Program-made: the position numbers and the translations under genes
Shown here: positions 14,846-25,290 of the stretch, piece after piece
Layout: the number at the start of each line of letters is the position of its first letter
Numbering within the stretch: the stretch's first letter is position 1
The notes under the pieces: model-generated
Told to the model about the DNA's origin: nothing
The model's database searches: none
The model's input: only the letters and a program-made list of their open reading frames with translations
From: Trichoplax adhaerens
Lineage: Eukaryota > Placozoa > Uniplacotomia > Trichoplacea > Trichoplacidae
DNA length: 64,000 nucleotides
Assembly: GCF_000150275.1 (NCBI RefSeq)
Contig: NW_002060943.1
Location: 9,766,209 to 9,830,208 of the forward strand
Reading direction: 5' to 3'

Positions 14846-17800
14846 ATGGAAATTGATATTGACGGACTAACATTCTTTTCAAATTTTGATTCTGGAAATC
14901 TGGCAAATGTTGAAAAGTGTCGTGGCAACTCAAACAGTGACAATGTATGTGAATTTAATGTATGGACATCCCCGGACTGCGCCAACACTCCATATGAAAA
15001 AGATTACTCATCATGGTTTTATTTTGGTATTCGGGGCAATGTGCCGAATAAAAAACTCCAGATTAACGTTGTCAATATGAATAAGCAAGTAAGATTGTAC
15101 AGTCAAGGTATGGCTCCACTCGTAAAGTCTATACCAGAACAGTCTTTTTGGAAAAGAATCTCGAACCCAGTTAACTATAAGGTTCGTACAGCTTGATTCT
15201 GTACAGTTGCATAATAAAGTAAAGAATAATAATAAAATATTCAGTACACTTAGTTATGAATTACAGATAAGTCTCGGAGTTGGTTGATGCCCGAATTATA
15301 ATTATTGTTTAATAAATCTAAATTTTACGAATTTATTACAAGCATCACCTTACGCGTACACATACTGTACTCCAGCGTACGCTTTCATGAAAGATCCTAA
15401 AGGACTTCTAGTGTACGTGCTATAGGCACAAACGGTCATTTAGTCAGAAACGTGCAGCAATTTAATTAAGGTACTTACATTTTGATGCTTGATAACTTGC
15501 CTATTAAAATGCATGTACACAAATCACACGTTTATTAAATTTCCTGCAACTGACTGTTTTTGTAACTGTTTATTAACGTTACCTGGAAGTCTTTGATGCA
15601 AAATGGGGGTTCACATTCTGAAAGCTAAAAAAGCAAGAGTTGCAGGAAATACTCTATAGAAAAAGCCAAATACTATAGTATGCTGTGCTACAACATCGTC
15701 TCTAGTATACGACATTCAACATTAATTCCATAATTGACCAGCTAGTAGGACTAGTAAGCCACTGTTATAAAGCTTACTAAGTGACCTTCTCGTTTAATTT
15801 TAAACAGGTCGAAAATGGAAGATTCATATTATCTTTTCAGTATCAATTGCCTGATCATGCGGAAAGTGTTACCTATTTTGCCTTTTGCTATCCCTACTCA
15901 TATTCCAAATGTCAAGAAAGGTTGAACTGCCTTGAGCGCCAATTTCACATCAGTGATAACCCTTGTGGATTAAAATCTGATACTATTTACTTTTATCGAG
16001 AACTACTCTGCTACTCAATTGAAAAATTAAGAGTTGATTTGGTGACTGTAACCTCCTGCCACGGTGTTTTAGAAGACAGAGAATGTCCACTTAAAGAATT
16101 ATTTCCGGAAGGGAATAAACCGCGGTGTCATAAATTCGAAGGGAAAAAGGTTTTTAGATGTAATTGTTATCTTACTTTAGCAGTAATAAGTGATGTGAAT
16201 TAAAACTGAGTTTGAGTCATCAAGACATGTTGCATTAATACACGTGTACTGTTGCAAATTTGTTACTGTCAACGCACAGTTACAACATGTGTGCGAGATC
16301 GTCTAGTAAAGTATATACTCGTACTACGCGGAATTGTTTACTGCTAAAACTGGAACTTATTTATAGCGAACGTATGTAAAATTAAATGTCAAAATATTTT
16401 AAATTAATTATCATCTTTCGTATTTCCAGGTTTTTTTTGTAAGTAGTAGAGTCCACCCTGGAGAGACTCCTTCTAGCTTCGTTTTCGACGGATTCCTCAA
16501 CTTTATTCTCCGCCAAGATGATCCTAGAGCGATAGCACTAAGGAAATATTTTGTGTTTAAATTAATCCCGATGCTAAATCCAGATGGTGTTAAACAAGGT
16601 CACTATCGAACCGATACGCGCGGCACTAATTTAAACCGAGTGTATTTAAATCCTGATTATAGAATACACCCATCTATATTTGCAGCCCGGACTCTTTTAG
16701 AATATTATCACTTCGAGTACGCCGTATCTTCACACGGCAAGCTTACTACAAGTCAACTTAAGCATACCGTGATGAAAAACGAGGATAGGTATTCGAACCT
16801 TTCTTTAAAGTTATACAAACCCTTCGAATACATTACTTACGTAAAATAATTACTTGTAACTCCATTAACAGTACCAAAATTAACAATGAATAATATGATA
16901 TATGCATAGATATCATCCAGCCCGAAATCATGGCTTACAACAATCCGTTAGCACTAAATCAGTGCAAAATAGCTCATCACAGAATTTGTGTGATCTATCT
17001 CATGTAAAAGTACCTCTGTACCAGTATAATCAAGGGTCGCCGTTAGCCGGCAATAAATTGGATTCAAGGCTTAAGCAACATGCTAATTCTAGCAGAAAAC
17101 TTGATTTCGATAAAGTACGAGGCTTGAAAGTCATCGCACCAAGTGACGATGGTGTAGCGTTTTACGTAGACCTCCATGGACATGCATCAAAGCGTGGCTG
17201 TTTTATCTATGGGAATGCTCTAGAGGCGGCAGAAGATCGTATTAAAATTCTACTATTCGCTAAATTAATGTCATTTAATTGTACACATTTTGAGTTCGAC
17301 AGCTGTAACTTTAGCGAGCGTAATATGCGAGCGCGTGACAAGAAAGATGGCCTCTCGAAAGAAGGTAGCGGGCGAGTTGCTATTCACAAAATCCTAGGAA
17401 TAACTCACAGGTTTCAACATACAATCAAAAAAGATACTACCATAATTAAGGTACCTAATTCATATTGCAATTAATTATTTTTTTTTACAGCTACACCTTA
17501 GAATGTAATTACAATGGTGGTAGAATAGTAAACAATGTTCCCAGCGCTTCTAGTGACAATGAAGGAGCAGACCTGGCAATGCCACTCAATACTACACTTC
17601 AGTACACTTGTTTACATTACGAAGAGGTTAGTTATGCTTTCTATTCGGTGCTATCAATTAAGACAAAAATTACAAGCACCAACGTTGTCAATCTACACGC
17701 TAGATCGGTCAGGCAGTTGCTATTAGCGCGTTAGACATTATTAACGCTAACCCTCTGTCTCGAATTGAAAAATCGGAATTCCGCAATATGAATGGTGTCA

Positions 17801-17880
17801 TTAGATGGATAACAAATTATGAAAAACACAATTCAAGGCACCTTCGCCAGAAGAAATCTCGATGGCTCCGAGCAGAATAG
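14846..17880 (+). CDS. AGBL5: Cytosolic carboxypeptidase 5 (tubulin deglutamylase)
   Basis: M14-family zinc carboxypeptidase of the CCP5 class, which in characterised animals removes the branch-point glutamate from polyglutamylated tubulin. Six phase-consistent exons: 14846-15181, 15808-16149, 16430-16788, 16910-17410, 17491-17626, 17704-17880; 616 residues. The N-terminal domain holds the CCP5-typical [16 protein letters not shown] and YSQGMAP. Zinc ligands are H235 and E238 in [10 protein letters not shown] and H435 in [24 protein letters not shown] supplies substrate-binding Arg/Asn, and the catalytic Glu is E517 in SYTLECNYN. An insert between NLNR and DLHGH (about residues 330-420) is poorly conserved, as in vertebrate CCP5. 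I chose the ATG at 14846 over an in-frame TTG at 14831. The exon 3/4 junction in that insert is the least certain. Catalytic residues look intact. Confidence 0.96.
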
Positions 17881-20800
17881 TAAATAAGACACTGTTATAC
17901 CCAATTCGTTCAGGATAACTTTAATGATTACTGCAGCATGCTATTCGGAATTGCTGAGATAATTTCGAAGAGTCATTTCTATTTTTAACGAAACTAATGC
18001 TATATTTAGTAAAATTGATGAATATTAACTTCTTGCGACCAACTAGTTTGTCCTAAGGTGACTCGTAAAATTACCATGCGCAATATAATTCTACTTCTAT
18101 ACCCTTAATATTGCCCAGACCTGTCAAGATACTGTACTGCTTATGCTAGTAACAATTTTCTCTAAATAGTGACTTACCGTCACGTTAAATTACTTACAGT
18201 TAAAATTGGTCCAACCCTCTTATGTAGACTTATGTGTCACAAACATATGGAGCAGACTAGGCCTAACTTTTGTGACGGTAGGTTCCTAAAATGCTACCAG
18301 TACTAGTTGCTGTCTAATACTCGTTTGTAGATTATGCCTATATCGTACACACTTGTGGACTAGAGAGTCACGTAAGTGACTTTCTGTATCTTCGGATATT
18401 TCCGTTTAACGGAGAAGTTTATTCTCGTAAACTTTCTACAAATCCTTGTTGTACTAGCTGTTTTATCCATTTAATTAATCCATTTGACATGCTAGGAAAT
18501 ATCAATTTTTAAAAACAAGATATCTTGTGTATAATAAAATAAAATACGCCATTTGATATATATTTGATCGCAAAATTGAATATTCTATAAAGAAGGAACT
18601 GGCACACACCTTAGCAGCACCTTTTCAAGGCTGCTATTGGCCATCGCGTTTGATATGCAATTACCGATACTTTGTACAATAATAAAGCGAAACGAAGGAT
18701 AGCGTATCAGTTATTCGCATTGTGCAATATGCTATATAAATGACATGAATAAATTAATGGTCACTGAACCTACTTATCACATTTTCTTTTATGATATTGT
18801 AATTTAATTGTAAGTGTCCACTTTCGTAATTCTCAACTTCTCAATAATCACCAAATATCACCTTCCGAATTGTGATGTTTCGGAAGGTTGAGAGTTGGCA
18901 TTAGTCACAATAAAGTACAATAGGATAGTTAACGGAAGAGTGACCTTTATTGAACTAACGTAAGAGAATAATCGTGCAAGTAACACTGCGATTAGTCGAA
19001 TAACTATAGCAGTATAGAATAGGTAAAGCGTGCAAACTTACCGTTTAACCTACCAGAACTAACTAACGAGATAGATGAAAGAAGATAGATTTTATAATGT
19101 TTGGAGCACAGCAGGAGGAAATTATTTATAATAAGCGCGAATGATTTATGAAATAGGTTACTTCTATGTTAAGCTAGTGCTACGGTATAGGTTAGCTAGA
19201 GTACAAGATATTTCCACAGAGTAAATTGTTATAGATCATACATATTTAGAATTATGTTACAGTCTAGTGAAACTAATACTTCTTCTAAAAATAGACTATA
19301 CCGTTTTTAGAAGTAAACACATATAAATTATTATCCTCATTCGTCTACCCGAATAAACGATACTGTAGTGTAAACTTAACCTTTTAAGTGCTTTACTATG
19401 GCAATTGTGACCAGAGCTAAATTTTGGCTTAGTAAATTTGATCATCAGCATGTTAAATTAATGTAATATTAGGGATAGGGACTGATTGCCGATTCTCCCG
19501 ATGTTTAAAATAAGATCTGAATAAAGTGAGCTACCGTTTGACACAATAATAAAATAAGTTACGCACTGGTTTACAGCTATACAACGATATTTAATACAGA
19601 ACAGTAGTGTATGTTGTAACATTGCCCATATTGTAATACTATAACCTATCTCGTATTATAATTTACAGAAATGGGAATGACAAATTTCATCTGGCTTGTC
19701 TACACTCGTACTATCTACTGTATTAAGATCACATTTTACAAAAATCCACGTGCACTAGGATATGATATAAAGTTTCTTCATGGTGCGTTGTTGTCGCATG
19801 CATGATATTACACTATTCCGTCAAAACGAAATAAAGTAGGGGAATCCAATAGCTTAAAAGAATAGACTCGTTGTCTCATTACAGTTATTAATTTACAGTG
19901 TGTCCGTTTCTGACTCGTTTGCTATAATTTATTTACAGTGCTCAAGTGAAGTGATATTGTAGCATATTATACCGATAGCGATGACTTGTCCACGTAAAAA
20001 TAGCCTAAAACACCTATCCATTTATTTTACTTTGTAAACTTTTAAATAGGAAGATGTAATTTAAGTATAAATGCTCTATGCAGAGTAAAGCCACCATATC
20101 ATGGTTGTATATATATATATATATATATATATGCGTTTATCTGCATATATTGCAGAAATATAGACGATGAAAAACGATTTGTATGTATATCAGGTATTGA
20201 TGATTTTGGTGTAATTGTTTATATTAAGGTACTGGTGGTATACCATTTTAATATAACTCGTATTGTATTACTACCACTCAGAACTTTGTAGTCTTCAAAT
20301 ATTTAATGTTTCTCATTCATGTATAGTTTAGAGTATCTTAAAATCAAATATTCATGTCGTCAAATTTGGCAAAGCAATGATGTAGAATCTTAATGACCAT
20401 TTATTATGAATAATTTATCTAAATTTAGTTAAACATCAAAGACAATATAAGCGGCTGTTAGCTTTCAAAACTATAGATAGTTGCATAGCTTTATCCCATA
20501 TGTTACTTCAATTTGCGCCTAATTAGGTATAATTAGATAGGTGAGGATAAATTAACCATAATAACGTAGTATTAAATACTATCGTTTCAATTCTAGATAT
20601 CCTAAGATTCATAGCTACTGTCGCAATTAACTCACAAAAAGTAAAAATTACCATTAAATCGAATACTGGCGTTAGGTAATTATATAATTATTAACAATAA
20701 CTGTCTTCTTACAGCATTATTGCAAGACTGGGCAAAAATATTTTACCGAGCCGTTTATGATTACAGCTTACAGATTTACAGTGAAATATGTACAAGTATC

Positions 20801-21018
20801 TAACGACACGATAGGAGTTGGAAAGTGCTATACGCGTATATTATTACATAGGTAAAACCAAGTCGTGAATAGCTATATACATTCCGTTGTATTCCATGCA
20901 GACATACAGTGATCGCTATTTAATTCGATTATAGCATCTTTAATATAGTATATCATAATAGTCGGAGAAATTGGGAATTATTTAATGCCAAGTAATTAAA
21001 TCTTTGATCACGGTAGAA
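17881..21018. other. Convergent intergenic space between CCP5 and DYRK2 3' ends
   Basis: About 3.1 kb with no reading frame or exon chain I can support. It holds two short perfect inverted repeats, 18860-18888 (10-bp arms) and 19282-19313 (10-bp arms), and a (TA)n run at 20108-20132. It lacks the GTAC arrays seen at gene starts. Both 3' UTRs presumably lie here; no polyadenylation site was assigned. Confidence 0.6.
20108..20132. repeat. (TA)n dinucleotide run
   Basis: About 12 TA units in the convergent intergenic space. Simple sequence with no other feature. Confidence 0.9.
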
Positions 21019-22884
21019 TTAATTGATTTTTGGTAAAATTACTCGCTCCGTAAATTCAGATTGATTTGCGGATTTTTGATGCTTTATCCTTCCAGAATTT
21101 TGACCATTCAAGTTTATTTTGTCGGCATTACCTCTAGCATTTTGGTTATTTTCCGAACTGTATATTTTATTGACGATGCTACTATTGCCAGTTAACGAAG
21201 GGACTCCAGTATTTTTTTGTTCGCTGCTTTGGTGGTTATGACGATTTCTTCTTCTTAGCCATGCATGGCGTAAAGCTTGTGGGGGTGTCATGCGCTGCGC
21301 AGGATCCCATTCTAAACAACGACTAAGAAAGTCTAAAAATAATGAATCATCACACCCCTTCAAAGCATCCACTAGGTGCTTAGATTTAGGTGGACCGCGA
21401 AACTTTCCGCGGCGAGAACGTCCTCCACTTAATATAACGCTACCATCAGGCGCATTTGTAACTGTGCAATATCGTGGATGTCCTTTAGAGCTTATGAAGT
21501 TTTTGCCTCTTTTGGCGGTTTCCAACAAACGTGTGGTTGGCATACCCAGTAATTCCATTATACACGCTAGTTGATCGCCTTCATCTTCTCCAGGAAATAA
21601 TGGATAACCAGTTAATAGTTCGGCCAAAATACATCCGAAACTCCACATATCAATTGACATCCCGTAACGATTGCCAAGGATTACCTCCGGAGCACGATAG
21701 AAGCGGCTTTGAATATATGTATAGATCCTCTGATGTTCGAAACAGCTAGAACCGAAATCGATTACTTTGATACCACTTCTTCCATGCTGCTTTAACAATA
21801 TATTTTCGGGTTTTAAATCACAATGGATGATTTTATTTCGGTATAAAGCGTCTAAACACTGGAGTATAGAGAAGGCAAATTTTCTGACAAGTTGCAGATT
21901 GAAACCTTGAAATTTGTTTTTCTTAATAAGTTCATATAAGTTTATGCTGAGTAGTTCAAAGGGGAGGCATACGTGATTTCGAAACTGGAAGTGATCTAGT
22001 ATATGAACTATGTTAAATGTATTATCTTTATCTTGTCGCTTTAAATGTTCTAAAATTTTTATTTCTTCCGCCGCCTGTCGGTGAAATCTCCTCTCATTTC
22101 TAATAATTTTTAGGGCTACATGCATTCGACTTTTATGATCATAAGCTTTTAAGACTTGACCAAAGCTGCCTTTCCCCAAAACTTTTAGGATTTCATATCG
22201 ATATGCGATATGATCGTGGACTTCAGGCAGGTAGTTACCAGACTCATCATCATAGCCGTTATTACTAGGAGCACCAACTAAGCCCTGGCGCTTTTTTGAA
22301 TTTGCACCAACAAAGAAGACTTGTGGATAATTAAAAATTTCATGATGTTCAAATGAAGATAACTTGTGCATGTATAATTTCATTGCTTGTTCTGGTGATA
22401 ACGGAACGCTTTTGCTGCTCTTTAGAGAACCTGAACTACCCTCTCTTCCACCCGAAGATGGAGGTGTAGTGTAAGAATTCGGCTTCTGCTTTGCTTTGCT
22501 GTTGGATTCCACCTTACTTGCAGATATGTGAACATTTTCATCACTGTACATTTGCTGGATATTGATATTACTAGAAGTATTGTTTAAATTTGGTAGAGTA
22601 GTCTCATTTACCAAATTGTTTTTGGTCACGTAATGATTAATGCTACTATGCTTAGTCAATGACTTATCCGCATATTTGCTGTGTACGAAAGGAATGGTCG
22701 GGTTGTTAGTAATACCTTTCCGTAGCGGTGGCAACATACCACTCTTCCCGTTTCGATCATGTTGGTCTTCATGGGTAATTCTTGCGCCTTTGCCATCACC
22801 GACTGATTTGTAGAGGGAGTCATTATTCGAAGGGGCTACCGATCGAGTTTTCGCTAGGGACATTTTTTTAGGTTTGGTTAGCAT
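21019..22884 (-). CDS. DYRK2: Dual-specificity DYRK-family kinase, class II (DYRK2-like), intronless
   Basis: 621-residue protein kinase in one uninterrupted frame. A low-complexity N-terminus (about 1-160) leads to the class-II DYRK-homology box around residues 162-201 ([37 protein letters not shown] region). The kinase domain spans about 230-544: Gly loop GKGSFG 237-242, catalytic K259, HCDLKPEN with D356 (the Cys is usual for DYRKs), DFG 376-378, and the YTY activation motif 388-390, whose second Tyr is autophosphorylated in this family. [24 protein letters not shown] and [11 protein letters not shown] point to DYRK2/3 rather than DYRK1. Family roles include proteasome and mitotic regulation and ciliogenesis. 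The gene is intronless beside neighbours with many exons. (GTACW)n arrays lie upstream from about 23.2 kb. Confidence 0.96.
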   Translation of the reverse strand: MLTKPKKMSLAKTRSVAPSNNDSLYKSVGDGKGARITHEDQHDRNGKSGMLPPLRKGITNNPTIPFVHSKYADKSLTKHSSINHYVTKNNLVNETTLPNLNNTSSNINIQQMYSDENVHISASKVESNSKAKQKPNSYTTPPSSGGREGSSGSLKSSKSVPLSPEQAMKLYMHKLSSFEHHEIFNYPQVFFVGANSKKRQGLVGAPSNNGYDDESGNYLPEVHDHIAYRYEILKVLGKGSFGQVLKAYDHKSRMHVALKIIRNERRFHRQAAEEIKILEHLKRQDKDNTFNIVHILDHFQFRNHVCLPFELLSINLYELIKKNKFQGFNLQLVRKFAFSILQCLDALYRNKIIHCDLKPENILLKQHGRSGIKVIDFGSSCFEHQRIYTYIQSRFYRAPEVILGNRYGMSIDMWSFGCILAELLTGYPLFPGEDEGDQLACIMELLGMPTTRLLETAKRGKNFISSKGHPRYCTVTNAPDGSVILSGGRSRRGKFRGPPKSKHLVDALKGCDDSLFLDFLSRCLEWDPAQRMTPPQALRHAWLRRRNRHNHQSSEQKNTGVPSLTGNSSIVNKIYSSENNQNARGNADKINLNGQNSGRIKHQKSANQSEFTERVILPKIN

Positions 22885-23660
22885 TTAAAATAGTAATCAG
22901 ATTCGTATATAACAGTAACACCCTATAACTTAATAAAGAATTAATCTTTAAGCGAAAATCTTCGAGTGCACGTACTCTTATGCTATGCGTGTAAAGACAG
23001 ACAGTTACGATGCTCTTGTATGAACAAAAATTTCAAGTAGTATAAATTATCAGCCAGTTATATCAACTAGAATTTGGCTAATAACAACTTTTTATATACT
23101 GTAGTTCGTAACTTCTACTGACTTAATCGTTACCATGGAATCAAAACATAAGTTTCTTACTCTCAATCACGTGATATTATCTGTCTTTATACTTTACAGT
23201 TACAGAAACAAAAAAACATCATATTACTATACGGTACAGCGTACAATTTAGTACAGTAACTACTTGACTGAAACTAGTTGGTTCTATCACGTTTCGTATC
23301 CGTGGTTTTACGTTCGTACAATAAACTGCCAGCGGATCAACTTCGATATATGACTCCTTTTATATTTCTTACTATTCTATATAATTGATGATTTTTTCCA
23401 TACTAATTATATATTCTGTAAAGTATTTAATGTATCACTGTGCTGCTGTGTAATTAGTTTTACAGTACTGTACAGTATATGATCAGTACGGAAAAAATCA
23501 TCAATCATAATGATATGGAAAAGGAAGAAAAGTGAAAGAAGTCGTATATTTAGATTGATCCAAAATGACCAGAGAAATAGTCAGCTTCCATATTTTTCGG
23601 GGCCGAGGAGGGCCAAATGCTTTCTTGCACAATCTGCCTAGTGCTCTGATACTCTTCCGT
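22885..23660. other. DYRK2 upstream region
   Basis: Presumed 5' UTR and promoter of DYRK2. There are only scattered GTAC motifs (around 23230-23260 and 23463-23477) before the dense array that begins near 23661. No exon is supported on either strand. Confidence 0.5.
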
Positions 23661-23890
23661 TTAGTACGGTACTGTAATGTACAGTACAGTGGACTAGTCC
23701 CTGGTACTGTTTTTACGGTTTTATTACTTGTCGTCAACCCTCTGTTACTTGCCGTAACTGTAGTCACCAAATACTGTACTGTGCTGTACACATTGAGACC
23801 GTAAAATATCAATACTGTACAGTACAGTAATTAAGAGGACACGTACAGTACAGTATAGTATACAGTGTACAATACTGTACTGTACTGTAT
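23661..23890. repeat. (GTACW)n array upstream of DYRK2
   Basis: Clustered GTACA/GTACT runs, densest at 23812-23890. The region overlaps the left end of the inverted-repeat-bounded segment 23696-24146. Confidence 0.9.
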
Positions 23891-24146
23891 TATTTATTTA
23901 TATTTATGTATACGACAGCCGTTGCCTTGTCACGAATAATGAGATTCAATGTACTTAGAAGTCAATCCGAAACCCGACTCGAGGGAGGGATTCGGCTTTA
24001 AGTAATTCTGTTCTGATACAGTGTTTGTGTAGCGATTGCACTCATTTCGGGTTGGAAGGTCAACAATTTGATCGGGTTTGGGTTGCATTTTTATTCCATT
24101 TAAGGACTCTGAGATTATCGAGAACATGTAGCCTGTACCAGGGACT
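23696..24146. mobile_element. Possible non-autonomous element with 12-bp terminal inverted repeats
   Basis: AGTCCCTGGTAC at 23696-23707 is the exact reverse complement of GTACCAGGGACT at 24135-24146. The 451-bp segment between contains GTAC runs on the left and, on the right, a 157-bp sequence with a diverged copy at 46766-46920. No transposase frame is present. No clear target-site duplication was found, so element status is tentative. Confidence 0.5.
23961..24117. repeat. Dispersed repeat, copy A
   Basis: About 157 bp that aligns in the same orientation with 46766-46920. Shared blocks include CCCGACTCGAGGGAGGGATT, the ATACAGTGTTT..TAGCGATTG stretch and TCAACAATTTGATCGGGTT. I judge identity at roughly 80% by eye. 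Neither copy codes for protein. Both lie next to GTAC arrays upstream of a kinase gene. Confidence 0.85.
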
Positions 24147-24458
24147 ACTAGAAGAAAGAAAAGAAAGAGAGGGACAGAACGGTCGTTCAGTGTATTAAAA
24201 ATGAGTGGGCTGACTATTTTGCTTATCACCTCACCTAAACTGTACTGTATGTCTGAAACCATACACTATACTGTCCAGGGTCGTCATCCAGATTAGCCGC
24301 TTGGTTGATTTTGTACTGTACAGCGTAGTATACTGTACGCCTATACGGTTTCGTGGTAGCGTATAGTACAGTACAGTACTGTAGAATAACCAGAAAAATG
24401 ATAAGCCCCTTGTTATTTTATACTGAATGGCCGCTAGGCGTCCCTCTCTCTTATTAAT

Positions 24459-24528
24459 AGTCCCTGCCTGTACAGTACTGTAATGTACATTTAATACTGT
24501 ACAGTACAGTGTAGTACACGCAGGGACT
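24459..24528. mobile_element. 70-bp palindromic element, AGTCCCTGC ends with GTAC core (copy 1)
   Basis: The left end AGTCCCTGCCTGTAC and the right end GTACACGCAGGGACT are inverted repeats with one mismatch in 15. The interior is (GTACW)n. A second copy lies at 24688-24780. It resembles a miniature inverted-repeat element; mobility is inferred. Confidence 0.6.
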
Positions 24529-24637
24529 ACTTCAAAGAAGAGATAGGGACGGGACTGGACAAGTGGACATGACGGGACACGGCCAAAAAAATGATAAGAC
24601 TTTTTGCGGGTATTTTACAATACAATATGCTACGGCT

Positions 24638-24687
24638 NNNNNNNNNNNNNNNNNNNNNNNNNNNNNNNNNNNNNNNNNNNNNNNNNN
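24638..24687. other. Assembly gap (50 N)
   Basis: Fifty N characters. The flanks are two copies of one roughly 180-bp unit, so the gap falls in a tandem duplication and its true length is unknown. Confidence 0.99.
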
Positions 24688-24780
24688 TCCCTGCCTGTAC
24701 AGTACAGTACAGTACTGTACAGTACCGTAATGTACTGTACAGTACATTTAATAGTGTACAGTACAGTACACGCAGGGACT
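24688..24780. mobile_element. Palindromic element with GTAC core (copy 2, left end cut by gap)
   Basis: Starts inside the inverted end (TCCCTGCCTGTAC) immediately after the N run and finishes with CGCAGGGACT. The sequence after each copy (ACTACTTCAAAGAAGAGATA and onward to TGCTACGGCT) is also duplicated, so element and flank were copied together. Confidence 0.6.
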
Positions 24781-25290
24781 ACTTCAAAGAAGAGATAGGG
24801 ACGGGACTGGACATGACGGGACACGGCCAAAAAATGATAAGACTTTTTGCAGGTATTTTACAATATGCTACGGCTGTAACCGTACGCCGTACTGTGCAAA
24901 ACCAACCTGGCAGATAACTTGGAGCACGGTCGTGTACAGTACACTGTACAGTACACCGTACTGTACTGTACAGTTTACAGTATAAGGTACGATTACCGAT
25001 GGTTGGTACAGCTGAAATGACCAGCAGGAAAGTCGGCCTGCCGACGATCATGCACTGTACTGTGACTCCTGTCTCTTCTCTTCTTTCGAGTACACGGTAT
25101 AAAGTTACTGAACCTCTGACAGGTCTACAGTACAACAAAGGGTAATACTATCTGTTAAATGAGCACATTATCGTAAACCGTCAGCAAAGCGACGGGAGTT
25201 TGCACTAGTACAGTACTGTACAATTGTACACGTGTACATTGTACAATGTACAGCACAGTACTGTACTGTACAATGTACATGTGTAGCAGA

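Larger units (their letters stand above)
24305..25290. repeat. Extended (GTACW)n region
   Basis: About 1 kb with repeated GTACA/GTACT clusters (24361-24382, 24459-24528, 24688-24780, 24925-24985, 25205-25285). It contains the gap and the two palindromic elements. Long frames on both strands arise from the repeat. Confidence 0.9.

Noticed and set aside
24532-25138. Several open frames around the N run
   Set aside because: Repeat-derived, some reading through the gap. Not evidence of genes.
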